Positions 47,279 to 59,600 of a stretch of 64,000 nucleotides of DNA are shown piece after piece. How positions within the stretch are numbered: position 1 is the first letter of the stretch; every line of letters starts with the position of its first letter. Position numbers and translations under genes: made by a program. Below the pieces are notes generated by a model, which saw only the letters and a program-made list of their open reading frames with translations, was not told the DNA's origin and ran no database searches. This DNA comes from Ampelocalamus luodianensis. Lineage: Eukaryota; Streptophyta; Magnoliopsida; Poales; Poaceae. The stretch spans positions 26,562,751 through 26,626,750 of the forward strand of contig CM070622.1 of NCBI GenBank assembly GCA_036346255.1. Direction: 5' to 3'.

Positions 47279-48860
47279 TGTGAGGACCCGGAATATTTAA
47301 CTAGTAACACTTAACCTCCAAATGGTTCTAGCGTTACTAATTAAACATTCTAAGCCTCGATGGTCATATGCTTCCCAGAATTGCAGCATATGCACATCAT
47401 CACAAAATTACACATCAATTCCATACACATACATCACTAAGTTCAACAACGACATACATAAAGTAAAGTTATTACAAAAGAGCCGACCGGCCAAATAGAG
47501 CAATATACAAGAAAGATAGCGGAAGCAAAAGGTGCCATAAGATGGCTAGAACAAAAGTCAACCGGTTAGCCATACACCCACAAGGCAGAACCGACCGCAC
47601 GCTAAACTAGTCGCCCATAAGCTACCACAACACACTCACAAAAGTGAGGCCCTCGGAGCTCACCTTCTTCCTCTGCAACAAACAATTAAGCATAGCATCC
47701 GAGTACAAAGATTGTCTTTGTACACTTAAGACTGACGTGTGGAATAGCAGACCTATTCATAAACTACATGCAAGCTTATTTAGGTGGAGGTTGTATGTCT
47801 TATTTTGCATGAAGCCAACTTTATTTGCAATAATGTAATACATTTCAAAAGCAAGTTTGCAAATCTGTTTTGTTATCAAAGTAACAGTAAGTAAAGATAC
47901 ATACAAGTAACCACCTGGAAGTGACTATCCCAATAGCCACCACAACATAGCACGAATCCCCGATTCGTACCACCCATCAAGTTTTAATTTAAAAGGTTGT
48001 AGTCTAACTCTTGAAAGACCTTGCCAAGCGTGTCCATAACCTAGGACGAGGCTATTCGAATAGTTTTAACCCCGCAGGGTGTACCAATGTACCCACACTT
48101 GATCGCCTTCAAGCCACAAGCACACTACCGTAGGTATGCCGGCCCGGCTAAGTCCTACGAGATATTTCCAATCTTGTGTATTAACTACGAGCCGCTCATA
48201 TGGATAGAAACCCATATGCTTACATTGCAAGCCGAAAGACAACAAATCCCATCACGGGTGAAGTCTTTCGGACACTACAATGCTCCCAACACCATCCCTC
48301 CTGCGACTCGGAGCCAATACACGCCAAAGTACTAAGTCAAGAGAGGTCCCATACCCTCTAATGTGGTTATGCGCTAAAATGCTTGGTTTAGTGTAACAAG
48401 ATGTTCGGTCCTTGTTGACCGGGCATCATTCGATCACACCCAAAATCACACCATCATACCATTGTGCCCAAGTCTAAATCATTTTGTTTTCGTTTTATTT
48501 TTCATAAGTAGACATAGCACAAGGTGGAAATCATAATCATAATAAGTTTGATGTGATCAAGGTTATCGACAAGTCGATAACCGCCCATTTCTACCGAAAC
48601 TAAGCATGGCTAAGCAATTAATTCGCAACTACTAAGTGACAAGAGCCCATCCATGAACTCTAAATCACAAAAAAGTAACCTAGGCTCATGGTGGTAGAGA
48701 ATAATCATTTGCTAAGGAAATGCATCTACTAGGCCAACTATTAACACAAAATAGCAATGCATACATAGAATTTGTAATCAACATAAATACTTAAAATATT
48801 GGGATTAACATGATCAAACCGCTTGCCTTCTTGCATTGATCAAGGCATTGTGGAGGGTCG
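47279..48860 (-). repeat. Truncated chromovirus LTR (sense on minus strand)
   Basis: Starts TGTGAGGACCCGG on the + strand and parallels the first 1.6 kb of the next LTR, including CGTGTCCATAACCTAGGACG and the ACTAAGTCAAGAGAGGTCCC block. It ends at GGAGGGTCG, where the next LTR starts, so it was probably cut by that insertion. The remainder may lie beyond the gap. Confidence 0.7.
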
Positions 48861-51800
48861 TGTGAGGACCCAGTTTATTTGGTTTGTAATGCTTAACCAA
48901 CCACCTGGTCCTAGCATCACAAATCAAATAAAGCGATCTCGAGATATGTATACTTCCAGAAAGCGATACACACCCGGTACAAAATTAGACATCAACTCCA
49001 TTCCACACATAGAGTCCAAACACCACACTTCCAAACGGAAGATAAATAAATAGTAACAATATTATGCACAATGGCCGATGGCCACAAGATACACAAATAA
49101 CAACAAAAAGACAATGAAGCAAAGTGCCATAAGATGGCTATAAACAAAGCCAATCGGTGTGCCTCCAACCCACAAGGCATCGGCCACCGACCGCCAAGCC
49201 TAGTCGTCACCCATGAAGCGGCAAAGACACTCACGTAAGTGAGGACCACGAGGCTCACCTTCTTCCTCTGCAACAAAAACATTAAGCAAAGCACACAGTA
49301 CAAAGATTGTCTTTGTACCCGCAAAATCGACGTGTGAACTAGCGGACACTGCTCATATGCTACATGCAGGCTTGTTTGGTGGAGGTCATATGGTTCATTT
49401 GCATAAAGCCAATTTTCATTTGCAATAATGTAATATGCTTTAAAGGCAAGTTTGCAATTCATTTTAATGTTGAAATACTGATAAGGATAATAATAGCAAA
49501 AGAGTAAGTAAAAACATCCTAGAAGTGACTATCCCAATAGTCACCACAACAATAGCACGAATCCCAGTTCGTACCACCCATCAAGTTTTAATTTAAATGT
49601 TGTAGTCTAACTCTTGGAAGACCTTGCCAGCGTGTCCATAACCTAGGACGAGGCTATTCGAATAGTTTGAACCTGCGCAGGTGTACCAATGTACCCACAC
49701 TTGGACGCCTTTAAGCCAAAACACACTTAGAAGGTATGCTACACCTGACTAAGTCCTACGAGACTGTTTCCAATATTGTGTATTAACTACGAGCCGCTCG
49801 TATGGATAGAAACCCATACGCTTACATGGTAAAGCCGAAAAGACAACTACCCACTCGGGATAAAGCTTTTGGACAACTACCATGCTCCCACCTCCATCCC
49901 TCCCGCGACCTCCTGCGACCGGAGCCAATACACGCCAAAGTACTAGGTCAAGAGAGGTCCCATATACTCTAGTGTAGTTAGCACGCAAAAATGCTTAGTT
50001 GATGTAACAAGATGTTCGGTCCTTGTTGACTCGGGCACCATTCGATCACACCCAACAGATCACACCAATCATACCGTTGTGCCCAAGTCTAAATCATTTT
50101 GGTTTCGGTTTTAGTTTTCAATTAAACATAGCAAAAATGCTGAAACAATAAGTTATAGTAAATTTTGTGTGATCAAGGTTACCGACTAAAGTCGATAACC
50201 GCCTGATTCTACCGATAGCTAAGCATATCTAAGCAATTTGACCGGATCTACTAAGTGACAAGAGACCATCCAAATGCCTCTAATCACAAAATAACCTAGG
50301 CTCAGGTAGTAGAGATCAATATTTTGTCTCACAGGATATGCACTACAGTTTAACTAATCAATTTAATACAAATTAAGCAATGCATACATACAATTTGAAA
50401 CAAAATATTAGACTTTAAAATCTTTGGGATAGGAATGATCAAACCGCTTGCACGGTGTGTTGCTCAATAAGGTGCGGAGGATCGTCCTCAGGGTTGCCGC
50501 AAATATCGAAGCCTAACGATCGAACAAAACAGCAAATAAGAACGAATAACATCGACAAAAATCAGCAATTAAACCCAAATACCAAATTTCACACAAAGGC
50601 TATACTATCACAAGAAGAATGACAAAGTCACTCTGAGAGATGCTCAAAAAGACATGTTTTTAAGTGACTGATCTATCCTTTTACCTATTTGCCAGGTTAA
50701 CTACAAAAACAACCTCTTAAATGATTTAAACCTCTTAAATGATTTAAACTTTTGGACAGACTTTGATGGTGATTGTGTGCACATCTATTATTCAATCATC
50801 AAGTTAATAAATCAACAACAGCTAGCTTCTCTAACTCAACCATTACAAGCTGATATTACAGAACCTACAAAAGCTATTGACAATACTAACTAGTCGATTA
50901 TCCAATTATGAGGTGCTAAACAAAATCTTCTATCAAAGATAGGATGTTAAAGATGCTCAGCTAACCAAACCCCTAAGCATCACACCTAGATTTTGAAAGG
51001 CTAACAAGTTCCGACATGCGGCTACTACACCAAATCTTATAACACCGACAATCTCAAAAGTGCGAGACAAGTAAAATGAACAACTAACTATCCCTATGAT
51101 CAAGCATGGCAACAGAAGCTTGGAACTTAAATATACTAACTACATGGATTCATGCTAACCATTTTAACACAAAGGAGGCAACAAACCTGACAAAACCTAT
51201 TAGCAAGCATGATACAAATTTTGGACATCGACAACAGAAACGACAACAGGAAATATACAGAGAACTAGAACTAGAATGCTTTCAAGCCTCTAATACCAAT
51301 ATCGATCAAGCATGAGTGAACTAAGAACAATCATAATCATGATTAGCAGCTAACTAATTGGTTTTGAAGAGTAGGCCCCACCGCCGCAGAGCGAGAGAGG
51401 AATAACGGAAAGAACGAGGAGGCTCGCCGCTTTGGACTGAACTTACGCCGGCGAGAAGTGACGGCGCGGGCGTGCGACGGGCAAAATGGGTCGCTGAGGA
51501 CCACTGGTAGCGATGGTCGCGGTTCGCGGAGAAGCACGGTGGCGGCGCTGCGACGGAGCTTGGCGGCGGCGATGGGGTGACAAGCGCGGCGCACTAGAGA
51601 GGAAGACAATGAAATTTAGCGCGCAGATGGGCATCGATGAGTTACCAGAACTCACCGGCGTGCTTAGCGGCGACGAGAGGCACCGGAGTGGCGGCGGCGA
51701 GAGCCCACGGCGGCGCAAGGCGATTAACGCGGCGAGCACAGGGTGAGCGAGGACGAGTGAGAGAGTGGAGAAGAAAGGTGGAGTCGGTGGTGCTCACCGA

Positions 51801-52992
51801 GCGAAGAATTGAGCCGGAGCTCACCGGAGAAGAACGCGTCGGTGGAAAAGCGGTTTCGGCCGGACTTGGAGAAGAAAGGCCACGCGCAGCTCCTGGCGAT
51901 GAAACCCGAAATTCCTTGAGGGTTTACTTCGAGGATGTGGAACACGCCCGTGACGCGTCTGCGTGCTCGAGATCACCGAGCGGCGAGAGCGCTTCGGGCG
52001 TCGCGGCGGCGCCACGGCTCCGGAGCTCGGTGGAGAAGAACGGCAATGGAGACGAAACGAGGTAGGGAAAGCCTTCTGAGGGTTTTGTAGGAGCGGCGGG
52101 GCGGCGAGGTGAGGCGGTGGGCGGTGAAAAGACCGGTGAGGTGAGGTGGCAAGACGCATGTAGGCGCGGCCGCAGAGCCCATGCCGCGGCGGGCGCTGTG
52201 GGCGGCGAGCTGTGGCGACGGCGGAAATGGCCTGGCGTATGGCCCACAAGTCGTGGCAAAGCAGAAAGCGGCGCGAGCAAGTTAGACTCGATCAATATCG
52301 CTCGGCCGTTGGATCCGAGATGGACGGTCGGGATTGATGTATGCATTCGGACAGGTCGGTTGCGACGCAACGTGGATCGCTCGATTTGCATCGGACGAGT
52401 CACGATCGATTGGACTCACGCGCGTGCAGCTAGTTGACGCGACCGAGTCAAGTGGCGCGGTCGGACTCGAGCGGAGGTTGGGTTCGGGCGAGGAATGCGA
52501 TGCTTTTAGAATTTGATTTAAAAGACAGAGAAGGTTTGGGAATTTTTAGAGGTAGCTCCTGGGCTCCAAAATTTCAGAAATTTTATGGTAGCTACTAGAG
52601 ACAGAGAACAACCTTGTATAATTTTTCCAGAACTTTTTATGCACTGCATTGTTCTAGAAAATTCACAAGCTGCTGTACAGGAGTTTGACCAGATTTCAAA
52701 CAGAGTTGACTTGGCCATTTGAAATAGCAAACAAAATCTAAAAATTGTGAAATAATTCAGGAGGTAGATAGGATGATCAAGATGCTAGGAAAAATAGTTT
52801 CAGAGGATGATCACAAGTTTGAAGGCTAAGAATTTGCTGACAACAATCTCCATTCACAAGAATTTAATTCTAGAAAATGGAACTTGCTAGGAAAATGTAG
52901 GAACTTTTAAATGATTTGAAGAGACAACAAAAGTTTTATTTCTCCTCAAGATTTTACATTTGAAATACAAACCCTAAGTTAGGGCTGTTACA
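48861..52992 (-). repeat. 3' LTR (4.13 kb) of the second chromovirus
   Basis: The + strand starts TGTGAGGACCCAG and ends GGGCTGTTACA. In sense (minus) orientation it directly follows a polypurine tract at 53009-52993. It is the reverse-oriented relative of 34796-38880. The GC-rich 51343-52500 is part of the LTR, not a gene, because it recurs in the other copy. Confidence 0.8.
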
Positions 52993-53029
52993 AATCTCCC
53001 CCTTATAGGAATCTCACCCAGAGATTACG

Positions 53030-54987
53030 ATCACCGAGAGAAGAAGGATGGGTAATCTGCTCGGAGACGATCTTGGCGTTCCCAAGTGGCTTCATCCTCG
53101 GAGTGGTTCGACCATCGAACTTTAAGGAACTTGATCACACGGTTCCTTGTTCTGCGTTCAGCTTCTTCGAGGATCGAGCAGGCGCTCACGATAAGACAGA
53201 TCTTCCTGCACATCGATATTTTCCAATGGTGTTTCTCAACCGGAACACGGAGGCACTTCTTCAATTGTGACACATGGAAAACATCATGCACCCCTTCAAG
53301 TGTAGCCGGCAATTCTAACTTGTATGCAACAGCCCACTCTATCGATGATGCGGTAGGGTCCCGAGCATACAGAGGAGCCAATTTGCCCTTGCCAAACGAC
53401 GATGACCTTCGGTGAGACTTTGAGATACACAAAGTCGTTGGTCGAAACTTCACCACGGCGGCGATCGCCGCATAGCTCTTACTGCTGGGATGAGCTACGC
53501 GCGAAGTGCTCACGAATCGACCGCACTTGACTTTCGGCCTCATTGATCGAATCCGGGCCAAAGAACCGCCTTCACGGTTCGACCGGTTCAATGGTGTTCT
53601 GCGGCCCGTCCATACAAAGCCTCAAGCGGTGCCATACCGAGACTAGCTCGAAGCCGTTGTTGTAGGAGAACTTCGGCAGCTGTAGGCACTTCTCCCAATT
53701 CTTCCATAGGAAAGAACACAAGCACGAGCATATCTTCAAGCACCCGATTGGCGCGCTCCGTCGACCATCGGCCCGAGGATGATAGGCGTCTTTGAAAGTA
53801 AGACGAGTTCCCATGGCCTCCTGCGGACTATGCCAAACCGAGAGGTAAACAACGCCCACTGGCGGACACAATCGCCTTGGGTACACCATGCAAACTCACA
53901 ATCCTTGATACATAGAGCTCTGGCTAGAGGTTCCACACGGGTGACTCTTGACCAGAAAGGAAATGCGCCACTTTAGTTAGCTTTGTCAATGACAACCCAA
54001 ATGGCGCCGTTTCCTTGGATGAACGGGCAAACCAGTGATGAAATCCATGCCTGCGTAATCCCACTTCCACTCTGGTATAGGCAAGGGTCAAGAAGACCCG
54101 CCGACGCCGATGCTCGGCCTGACGCGACAACATACGCCACATCCGCAACGAACACGCAATCTCGCGCTTCATGCGAGTCCACCGAATCTCGTACGCGGAT
54201 CTTGATACATTTTGGTGGCCCCGGATGGATGGACAAAGGCGAATCATGGGCCTCTGAAGAATCAAATCCCGCACTGGGACCTTTGGGACCACAAGACGCT
54301 GCCCAAACCGCACAACACCGTGCTCATCTTACAGTAAGCATTTAATGAACCATCCTCGATGTTCTCGCTTGATTTTGCCCATACCAACATCGATCGATTG
54401 TCTTGACTTGATTTGATCCACCAAGGTTGGTTGCACAATCGTGCGATGAGAGGGAACCGTGCTCAACCAAACCCAAGTTGAGACGCTGAAATTGCAAGAA
54501 GTGCAAAGTTCTTTGCTCTTGGATCATCGAGTATTGCAATACACCTTTCGGCTAAGTGCATCGGCAACCACATTGGCCTTGCCAGATGATACCAATACCC
54601 ATATCATAATCTTTGATCAATTCTAGCCATCTCCTCTGCTCGAGGTTCAGATCCGCCGAGTGAATAAGTATTTCAAACTCTTGTGATCTAATACACCTCA
54701 CAGCATGTTTCGATCAAATAATGCCGCCAAATCTTGAGTGCATGAACTCATCGCAGCAAGCTCTAAATCATGGGTGGGATAGTTGAGCTCATGAGGCCTC
54801 ACCACTAGATGCATAGGCAACCGCTTTGCCTTCTTGCATAAGAACACACCCGAGTCCCACGACGAGAGGCATCGTAATAAATATCGGGTTCTTGTGGATA
54901 TCGGGAAGAGTAAGGACCCGAGGCTGAAGTCAATGTTGCTTGAGCTCCCAGCTCTCATCACAAGCGAGGACCACACAAACTTCTTGT
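53030..54987 (-). pseudogene. Second chromovirus: RNase H-integrase-chromodomain, heavily frameshifted, cut by gap
   Basis: Scattered frames read RNase H (PHELNYPTHDLELAA near 54765), integrase pieces (MSIHPGPPKCIKIRVR near 54230; GNGAIWVVIDKAN near 53990) and LEGVHDVFHVSQLKKCLRVP (about 53265). The chromodomain has its Trp intact (KVRWSNHSEDEATWE, about 53110). Frames change every 100-200 bp. Both the density of small indels and closeness to the N gap suggest that some breaks are consensus errors. Confidence 0.75.
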
Positions 54988-55087
54988 NNNNNNNNNNNNN
55001 NNNNNNNNNNNNNNNNNNNNNNNNNNNNNNNNNNNNNNNNNNNNNNNNNNNNNNNNNNNNNNNNNNNNNNNNNNNNNNNNNNNNNNN
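54988..55087. other. Assembly gap, 100 N
   Basis: Exactly 100 N, a conventional placeholder for unknown length. The left side is chromovirus RNase H and the right side is a mannose-6-phosphate isomerase exon. The missing DNA should contain the rest of both. Confidence 0.99.
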
Positions 55088-58000
55088 AAGAGTTTGGACG
55101 TCTCTGTATTTAGGAGTCAGACCAGCGAACAACATTGTCTGAGGTGGCTATACATTCAACGCACTCCCGAGAGATATGCGTGGTTCGTTAGCACCAATGT
55201 AAAGTGCTTCACCAGGGCTGAGCTTGACATAGTTAAAGAAAAAGCTGCTAAAACGCCAACATCTTCTGGGTACTGCTTCTAGTGACAAAATCAGTTGCTC
55301 CTTCTTTGTCAAGGTTCTAATCTGAATGAAAGAAGATATTATCAGCATAAACAGTTGAATTACAGAATATCAGGTTTGCCTAAACATATTCATGAATTTT
55401 TCTTCAAATATAGAAGTAACAGTCGTACTACACTATCTTTGTAAACATGTTCATCATGGTGCTGAATTGCTGATCTTGCCTCAGAGATAAGGATAGACAG
55501 AACGTGAAAGTAGCGAAAAATAGATCAATGTGCTCTTCGAAAAAAGGTTGAAAACAACATTAGCACAATGAAATATTCTGCCTCCACTGGCTTTTAATTT
55601 CTCTAACCATTCCATACGTGCAAACTAAATTTCGTAGACATTTCAATCAGAAAAGTTCCACAGTCACAGGGGAAAGAACAGGTGGAAGAACAGTCTACTA
55701 CATTTTGTACCTTTCTGAGAGTTACAGCTACCTGTTTTTGCTGAATACTTGAGGCTCAATAAACCGAAGTGCAACAGCAATCAAACCAACATGATGCTTG
55801 CTACCCAATAGTCCAGTACACTGCTAACTGAATACTTGGTTTCAGTAAGCAGCAATATCACCTTGTTAGCTACATCCAACCATATTTGCTGCTCAGTCCG
55901 ATCCATTGTCTCATCTTTTGTTGAATCTTCACATCTATCATATTCTAACCTACCTACCCAACCTAAAACTCTCATAATCTTTTTTAGTTGCAATACAAGG
56001 TGCTTCAATGTCCAGGAGTTCCATAGATAGGATACTCAACACAAGGTTTGCTATCATCTCAACCTAGAATGTGTCGATTTACTTTTGTTGACACCATAAA
56101 AAACCTATTGTATGCTAGTGTGTACTAATAGCACTTTTGCTCCCAGTGGAGTGGTTCAATAACCATTGGTACTTCACATCCCTTCAGCACATTGAAATGG
56201 TACTCTGAAGCGGCTCATGAAATTCCTTTTAACTCATTGTATAGCATAGCATGCACATAGTACATCTGCTAACAGTTGCTATTTCAAACTAATTAACTGA
56301 GGAGTTTCATTCCCAGATTCAGTAAATCAATCCTATCTATCTAATCTTCTTCACATTATATGGTTGTCCAGGGCACCTTCAAGAACCTAGAATGCAACAA
56401 AGCACTGAAGAGCAAAACAATCAAGGCATATTAATAGCTAATCGCAATGTGCATTTTCTTTTAACTCTTAATGATTTATGGTTTCATCTACCACAGGATT
56501 GGCCCACAAGACTCTCAGATTTGGCAGCACTCAGCTATGCTTTTCCTAAACATCCTTTCACTTCCATCATCATTTAGGAAAAAAATGGAAGACCTTTCCA
56601 TGATAGATAGACAAGACGGACAAAACAAGTTGCACAAAAGTAGAGCGTTGGAGAAGGAAAGAAACTGACATCAACCTCCCAGCTGACACAAATTAGTGGT
56701 AATTCAAATAAACATAAAATGTCTATGTCAAGAATAATTCAGAAAAAAAATACCTTACTCTCACCATTCAGGCGAGACTTCATTTTTGTAATTGCTTCAG
56801 AAACTGTTTCTTTACTTGCTGTCATTAACTTAGTAAAAGCTGATTGTAGATGTGACCTTACTCCAATGCCTCCATCATGCTCTTTGACAGTCATAAGCTT
56901 CACAGCTTCTTCTTTGCCAACTAACTCTCGAACCTCAGGTACAGTCCTCAAAACATCCTTGAGCTCCTGGGCCACAGTACAAATAAGACAGTTCATAATT
57001 CTATAAAGGATCAATGCTCACAGTTTCAAAAAGCTCAGAGCTAATAAATAGTTCACATTGTCGACAATTGAGTGTCTGCAACACTTAGCATTTCTTTTTG
57101 GAAAGAACAAAAGGATTCATACGACAGAATTTGCGGTATTCAGAAAGAGACAGAGTTTACTAATATCCTATAAAACTGGATAGTTCTCCCAAAATGCATA
57201 TAATAAAATTTTCTTTGTTCCTTACTTCCTACTCTAAAACAGTCACTCAATACACCTATCTAACCATCAGCTAAGAAAGCTGGAATGCATCTACAAATAT
57301 TTCAAGCTACATGCTAACCAATAAGAATCTATACTTTGCTGTAAACATTGTACAATAGTTTACTAATTATCCCAAGGAATAAGTCCATTTTACACCCCTG
57401 AACTTCGCAAAAAGTCCATTTAACACCCTCAACTACAAAACCGGGTATTTAACACCCCCAAACTTACAAAATCGGGTCAATTTACACCCTAAGGCGGTTT
57501 TGGAGGGCGGTTTTGATGATGTGGATCCCACGCAAGGTGGTTTTCGCCATACTGGCAGCCACATCATCGGGTTTTGGTAATAAGGATTCAATTAAAGGAT
57601 ATTGACATCCACATCATTAACCTTTTTGTCACTCCTCTCTCTGTACACATCCTCTTTCTTCTTGTCATCATCCCTCCCCTCATTTTGATCCACGTCAGCA
57701 AAATCCAATGACATGTCTGCCAAAATGGCAAAACCACCCTGAGTTGGATCCCCGTCAACAAAGCAGCTCTCCAAAACTGTCTTAGGGTGTAAATTGACCC
57801 GGTTTTGTAAGGTTTGAGGGGTTAAATAGCTGGTTTTATAGTTGAAGGTGTTATACAGACTTTTTGGAAAATTCAAGATGTAAAATGGATTTATTCCTTA
57901 TGCTAATAATCTCTTATTTCTCCGTCCATTATGCTTGCATGTGCACTTCAAATATCTGTGCACCACAGCAAATTCAGCCATAGTAAACACTGGACTGTAC

Positions 58001-59254
58001 TATGCCGATATAAGTATTTAACGCTGGATTTTGCTATCCACCAAATTTTTGCCACCTACCTAACCAGCAAACACTTCCAAGCGCATCGCTGGATGTGATT
58101 TGGACAGAATCTGTGCATGGGGCCAACAATATGCCACTGGCCGTGGGGGATATCCATAACAGATTGCTGGACAGCGTCAATGTTTGTGGAGCACATGACC
58201 ACAGTACCTCATGAAAGGCGTGCGATTTGCCAGCATGTGCATGGTTAGTTTTTTAACCTCTTCTTCTGACATTTTTTTGTTAAAACACACACAAATTACT
58301 CGGAGGAATACAAATGATACTTTAGTAGCGCGATCGTTGGGCTGCCAGTGAGCTATTCCTTTTTTATATAGTTTCAAATCTCATTAATTATTACCGAATT
58401 CATCAGCAGCCAGATCCCCACTTGACATTAGACATTAGTCAATTCCCTCCACCAACCCATCAGGAATCATCCATGGAATCCGCTTGCCACGTCCAATAAA
58501 CAATCCAACTAACCCATCGGCCCCCCTAACTAACTGATTGACGGGCGGCATCAGCTGATGCTATCCAAGATCAATCCCCAAGTCAACCAACCCATCGATC
58601 AGCGCCATCGCGGATCGGGAAAAAATAATCGATCAATCAGCACTACACAATAGCACGACGTTCGCGCGAGCGCACGCACGCAACGCAGGCCGCAGGCGCA
58701 CGCACCTGGGTGCCGACGAAGCCGCAGAGGGCGCGGAACTCGGTGACGGCGACGGCCATCTCGGGCTTGTGGTTGCCGTCGCGGTACGTGGCTGGACGCA
58801 GCGCGTGGAGCGCCCTGGCCAGCTCCCTGTCCGGGTGCGCCTGGATGGAGAGCGCCTTGGCGACCGACAGCACCTTGAAGAGGAACGGGAGGTCGCCGCC
58901 CCAGCGGGCCGCGACGGCGCGGCCGAGGAGCGCGGCGGGGCCGCGGGCCAGCCACTCCCTGAGCGACATGCCTTCGTCGGAGGCCAGCGACGACGGGGCG
59001 GACGGGTGCGTGCCCATCCACAGCTCGGCGTAGGGCCGGTCGGGGTCAACCCCCTCTTCCCCTCCTCCATCCCCTCCAGCGAGGCGCGCGACGAGGGAGG
59101 CGCCCCCGCGGCGGCCCCACTCGTAGTGCTGCACGGCGCCGCGCAGCCGCAGGACGCCCCGGGACGGCTCCAGGTCCGGGTCGCGGTCGCGATCGGTGGG
59201 CACGAGGAGGCCGAGGCCCATCGCCCCAACCCCAGCTCCCAGCCCGAGCCCCAT
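55088..59254 (-). CDS. PMI: Mannose-6-phosphate isomerase (type I), 5' part; 3' exons lost in gap
   Basis: Type I PMI is a zinc enzyme interconverting fructose-6-phosphate and mannose-6-phosphate, feeding GDP-mannose for ascorbate, N-glycans and cell wall. Exons: 59254-58706 (183 codons, phase 0), 56966-56754 (71 codons) and 55321-<55088, all GT-AG. Motifs: QHYEWG and AELWMGTHP, the metal-binding SIQAHPDRELARALH (Gln and His), NHKPEMAVAVTEF (Glu), then ELKDVLRTVPEV in exon 2, and FFFNYVKLSPGEALYIGANEP in exon 3. The expected zinc His after ANEP lies at a frameshift. Exon 3 lacks two bases near 55268, one near 55240 and more near 55160-55190, while exons 1-2 are clean, so I suspect sequence error. 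Start alternatives: Met12 of this frame (59221), or the out-of-frame ATG at 59289, which cannot give PMI. About the last quarter is missing. Confidence 0.9.
57372..57902. mobile_element. Mutator-like MITE in PMI intron 1
   Basis: About 0.53 kb with terminal inverted repeats of roughly 100 bp: left AAGGAATAAGTCCATTTTAC, right its complement ending in TTATTCCTTA. Flanking 9-mers CTAATTATC (57363-57371) and CTAATAATC (57903-57911) match at 8 of 9 positions, fitting a Mutator-type 9-bp duplication. No transposase is present. The interior also folds (GGATCCCACG... against ...GTTGGATCC). Confidence 0.75.
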
Positions 59255-59600
59255 TTGGGAGGGGCGGAGGAGGCGGTGGAGGAGGCCATTGCGGCGGCGG
59301 GAAGGGGGAGGGGGAGGGGTGGTGGTGGAGGTGGCCGTTTGGGGGTGGGGGCGAGTGGGTTGGGCGGTTGGGTTTTATGGAGGGAAACGGGATGGAAGCG
59401 GTGAGGCGAAGAAGGGGAAGAAGAGAAGACGAGGAGAGAGGGAGGCGACAGCGAGAGGGGAGGTGGGAATGGGAAGGACCGAAGGAGGGTACTCTTACCG
59501 CGGCGGTTTTGTTAGGTTTGTGACTGGCTCAGGGCTCGTATTGTGGGGCCACATGTCAGTCTGTGATTGCGTCGCGCAGGTGGGCCCGGTTCAACTTTGC
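59255..59600 (-). promoter_or_regulatory. 5' UTR and proximal promoter of PMI
   Basis: On the minus strand upstream of the PMI start there is a CT-rich leader (GA-rich on + at 59280-59480). TGGGCC-type site II elements follow at about 59542-59548 and 59581-59588, a common motif of TATA-less housekeeping promoters in grasses. Function is inferred. Confidence 0.45.

Noticed and set aside
51343..52437. GC-rich ORFs on both strands
   Set aside because: Part of the 48861-52992 LTR, with matching sequence in the 34796-38880 copy.
58633..59289. 218-codon ORF starting at 59289, overlapping PMI exon 1
   Set aside because: Out of frame with the PMI motifs and of low-complexity Ser/Pro/Ala composition; a GC-rich shadow frame.
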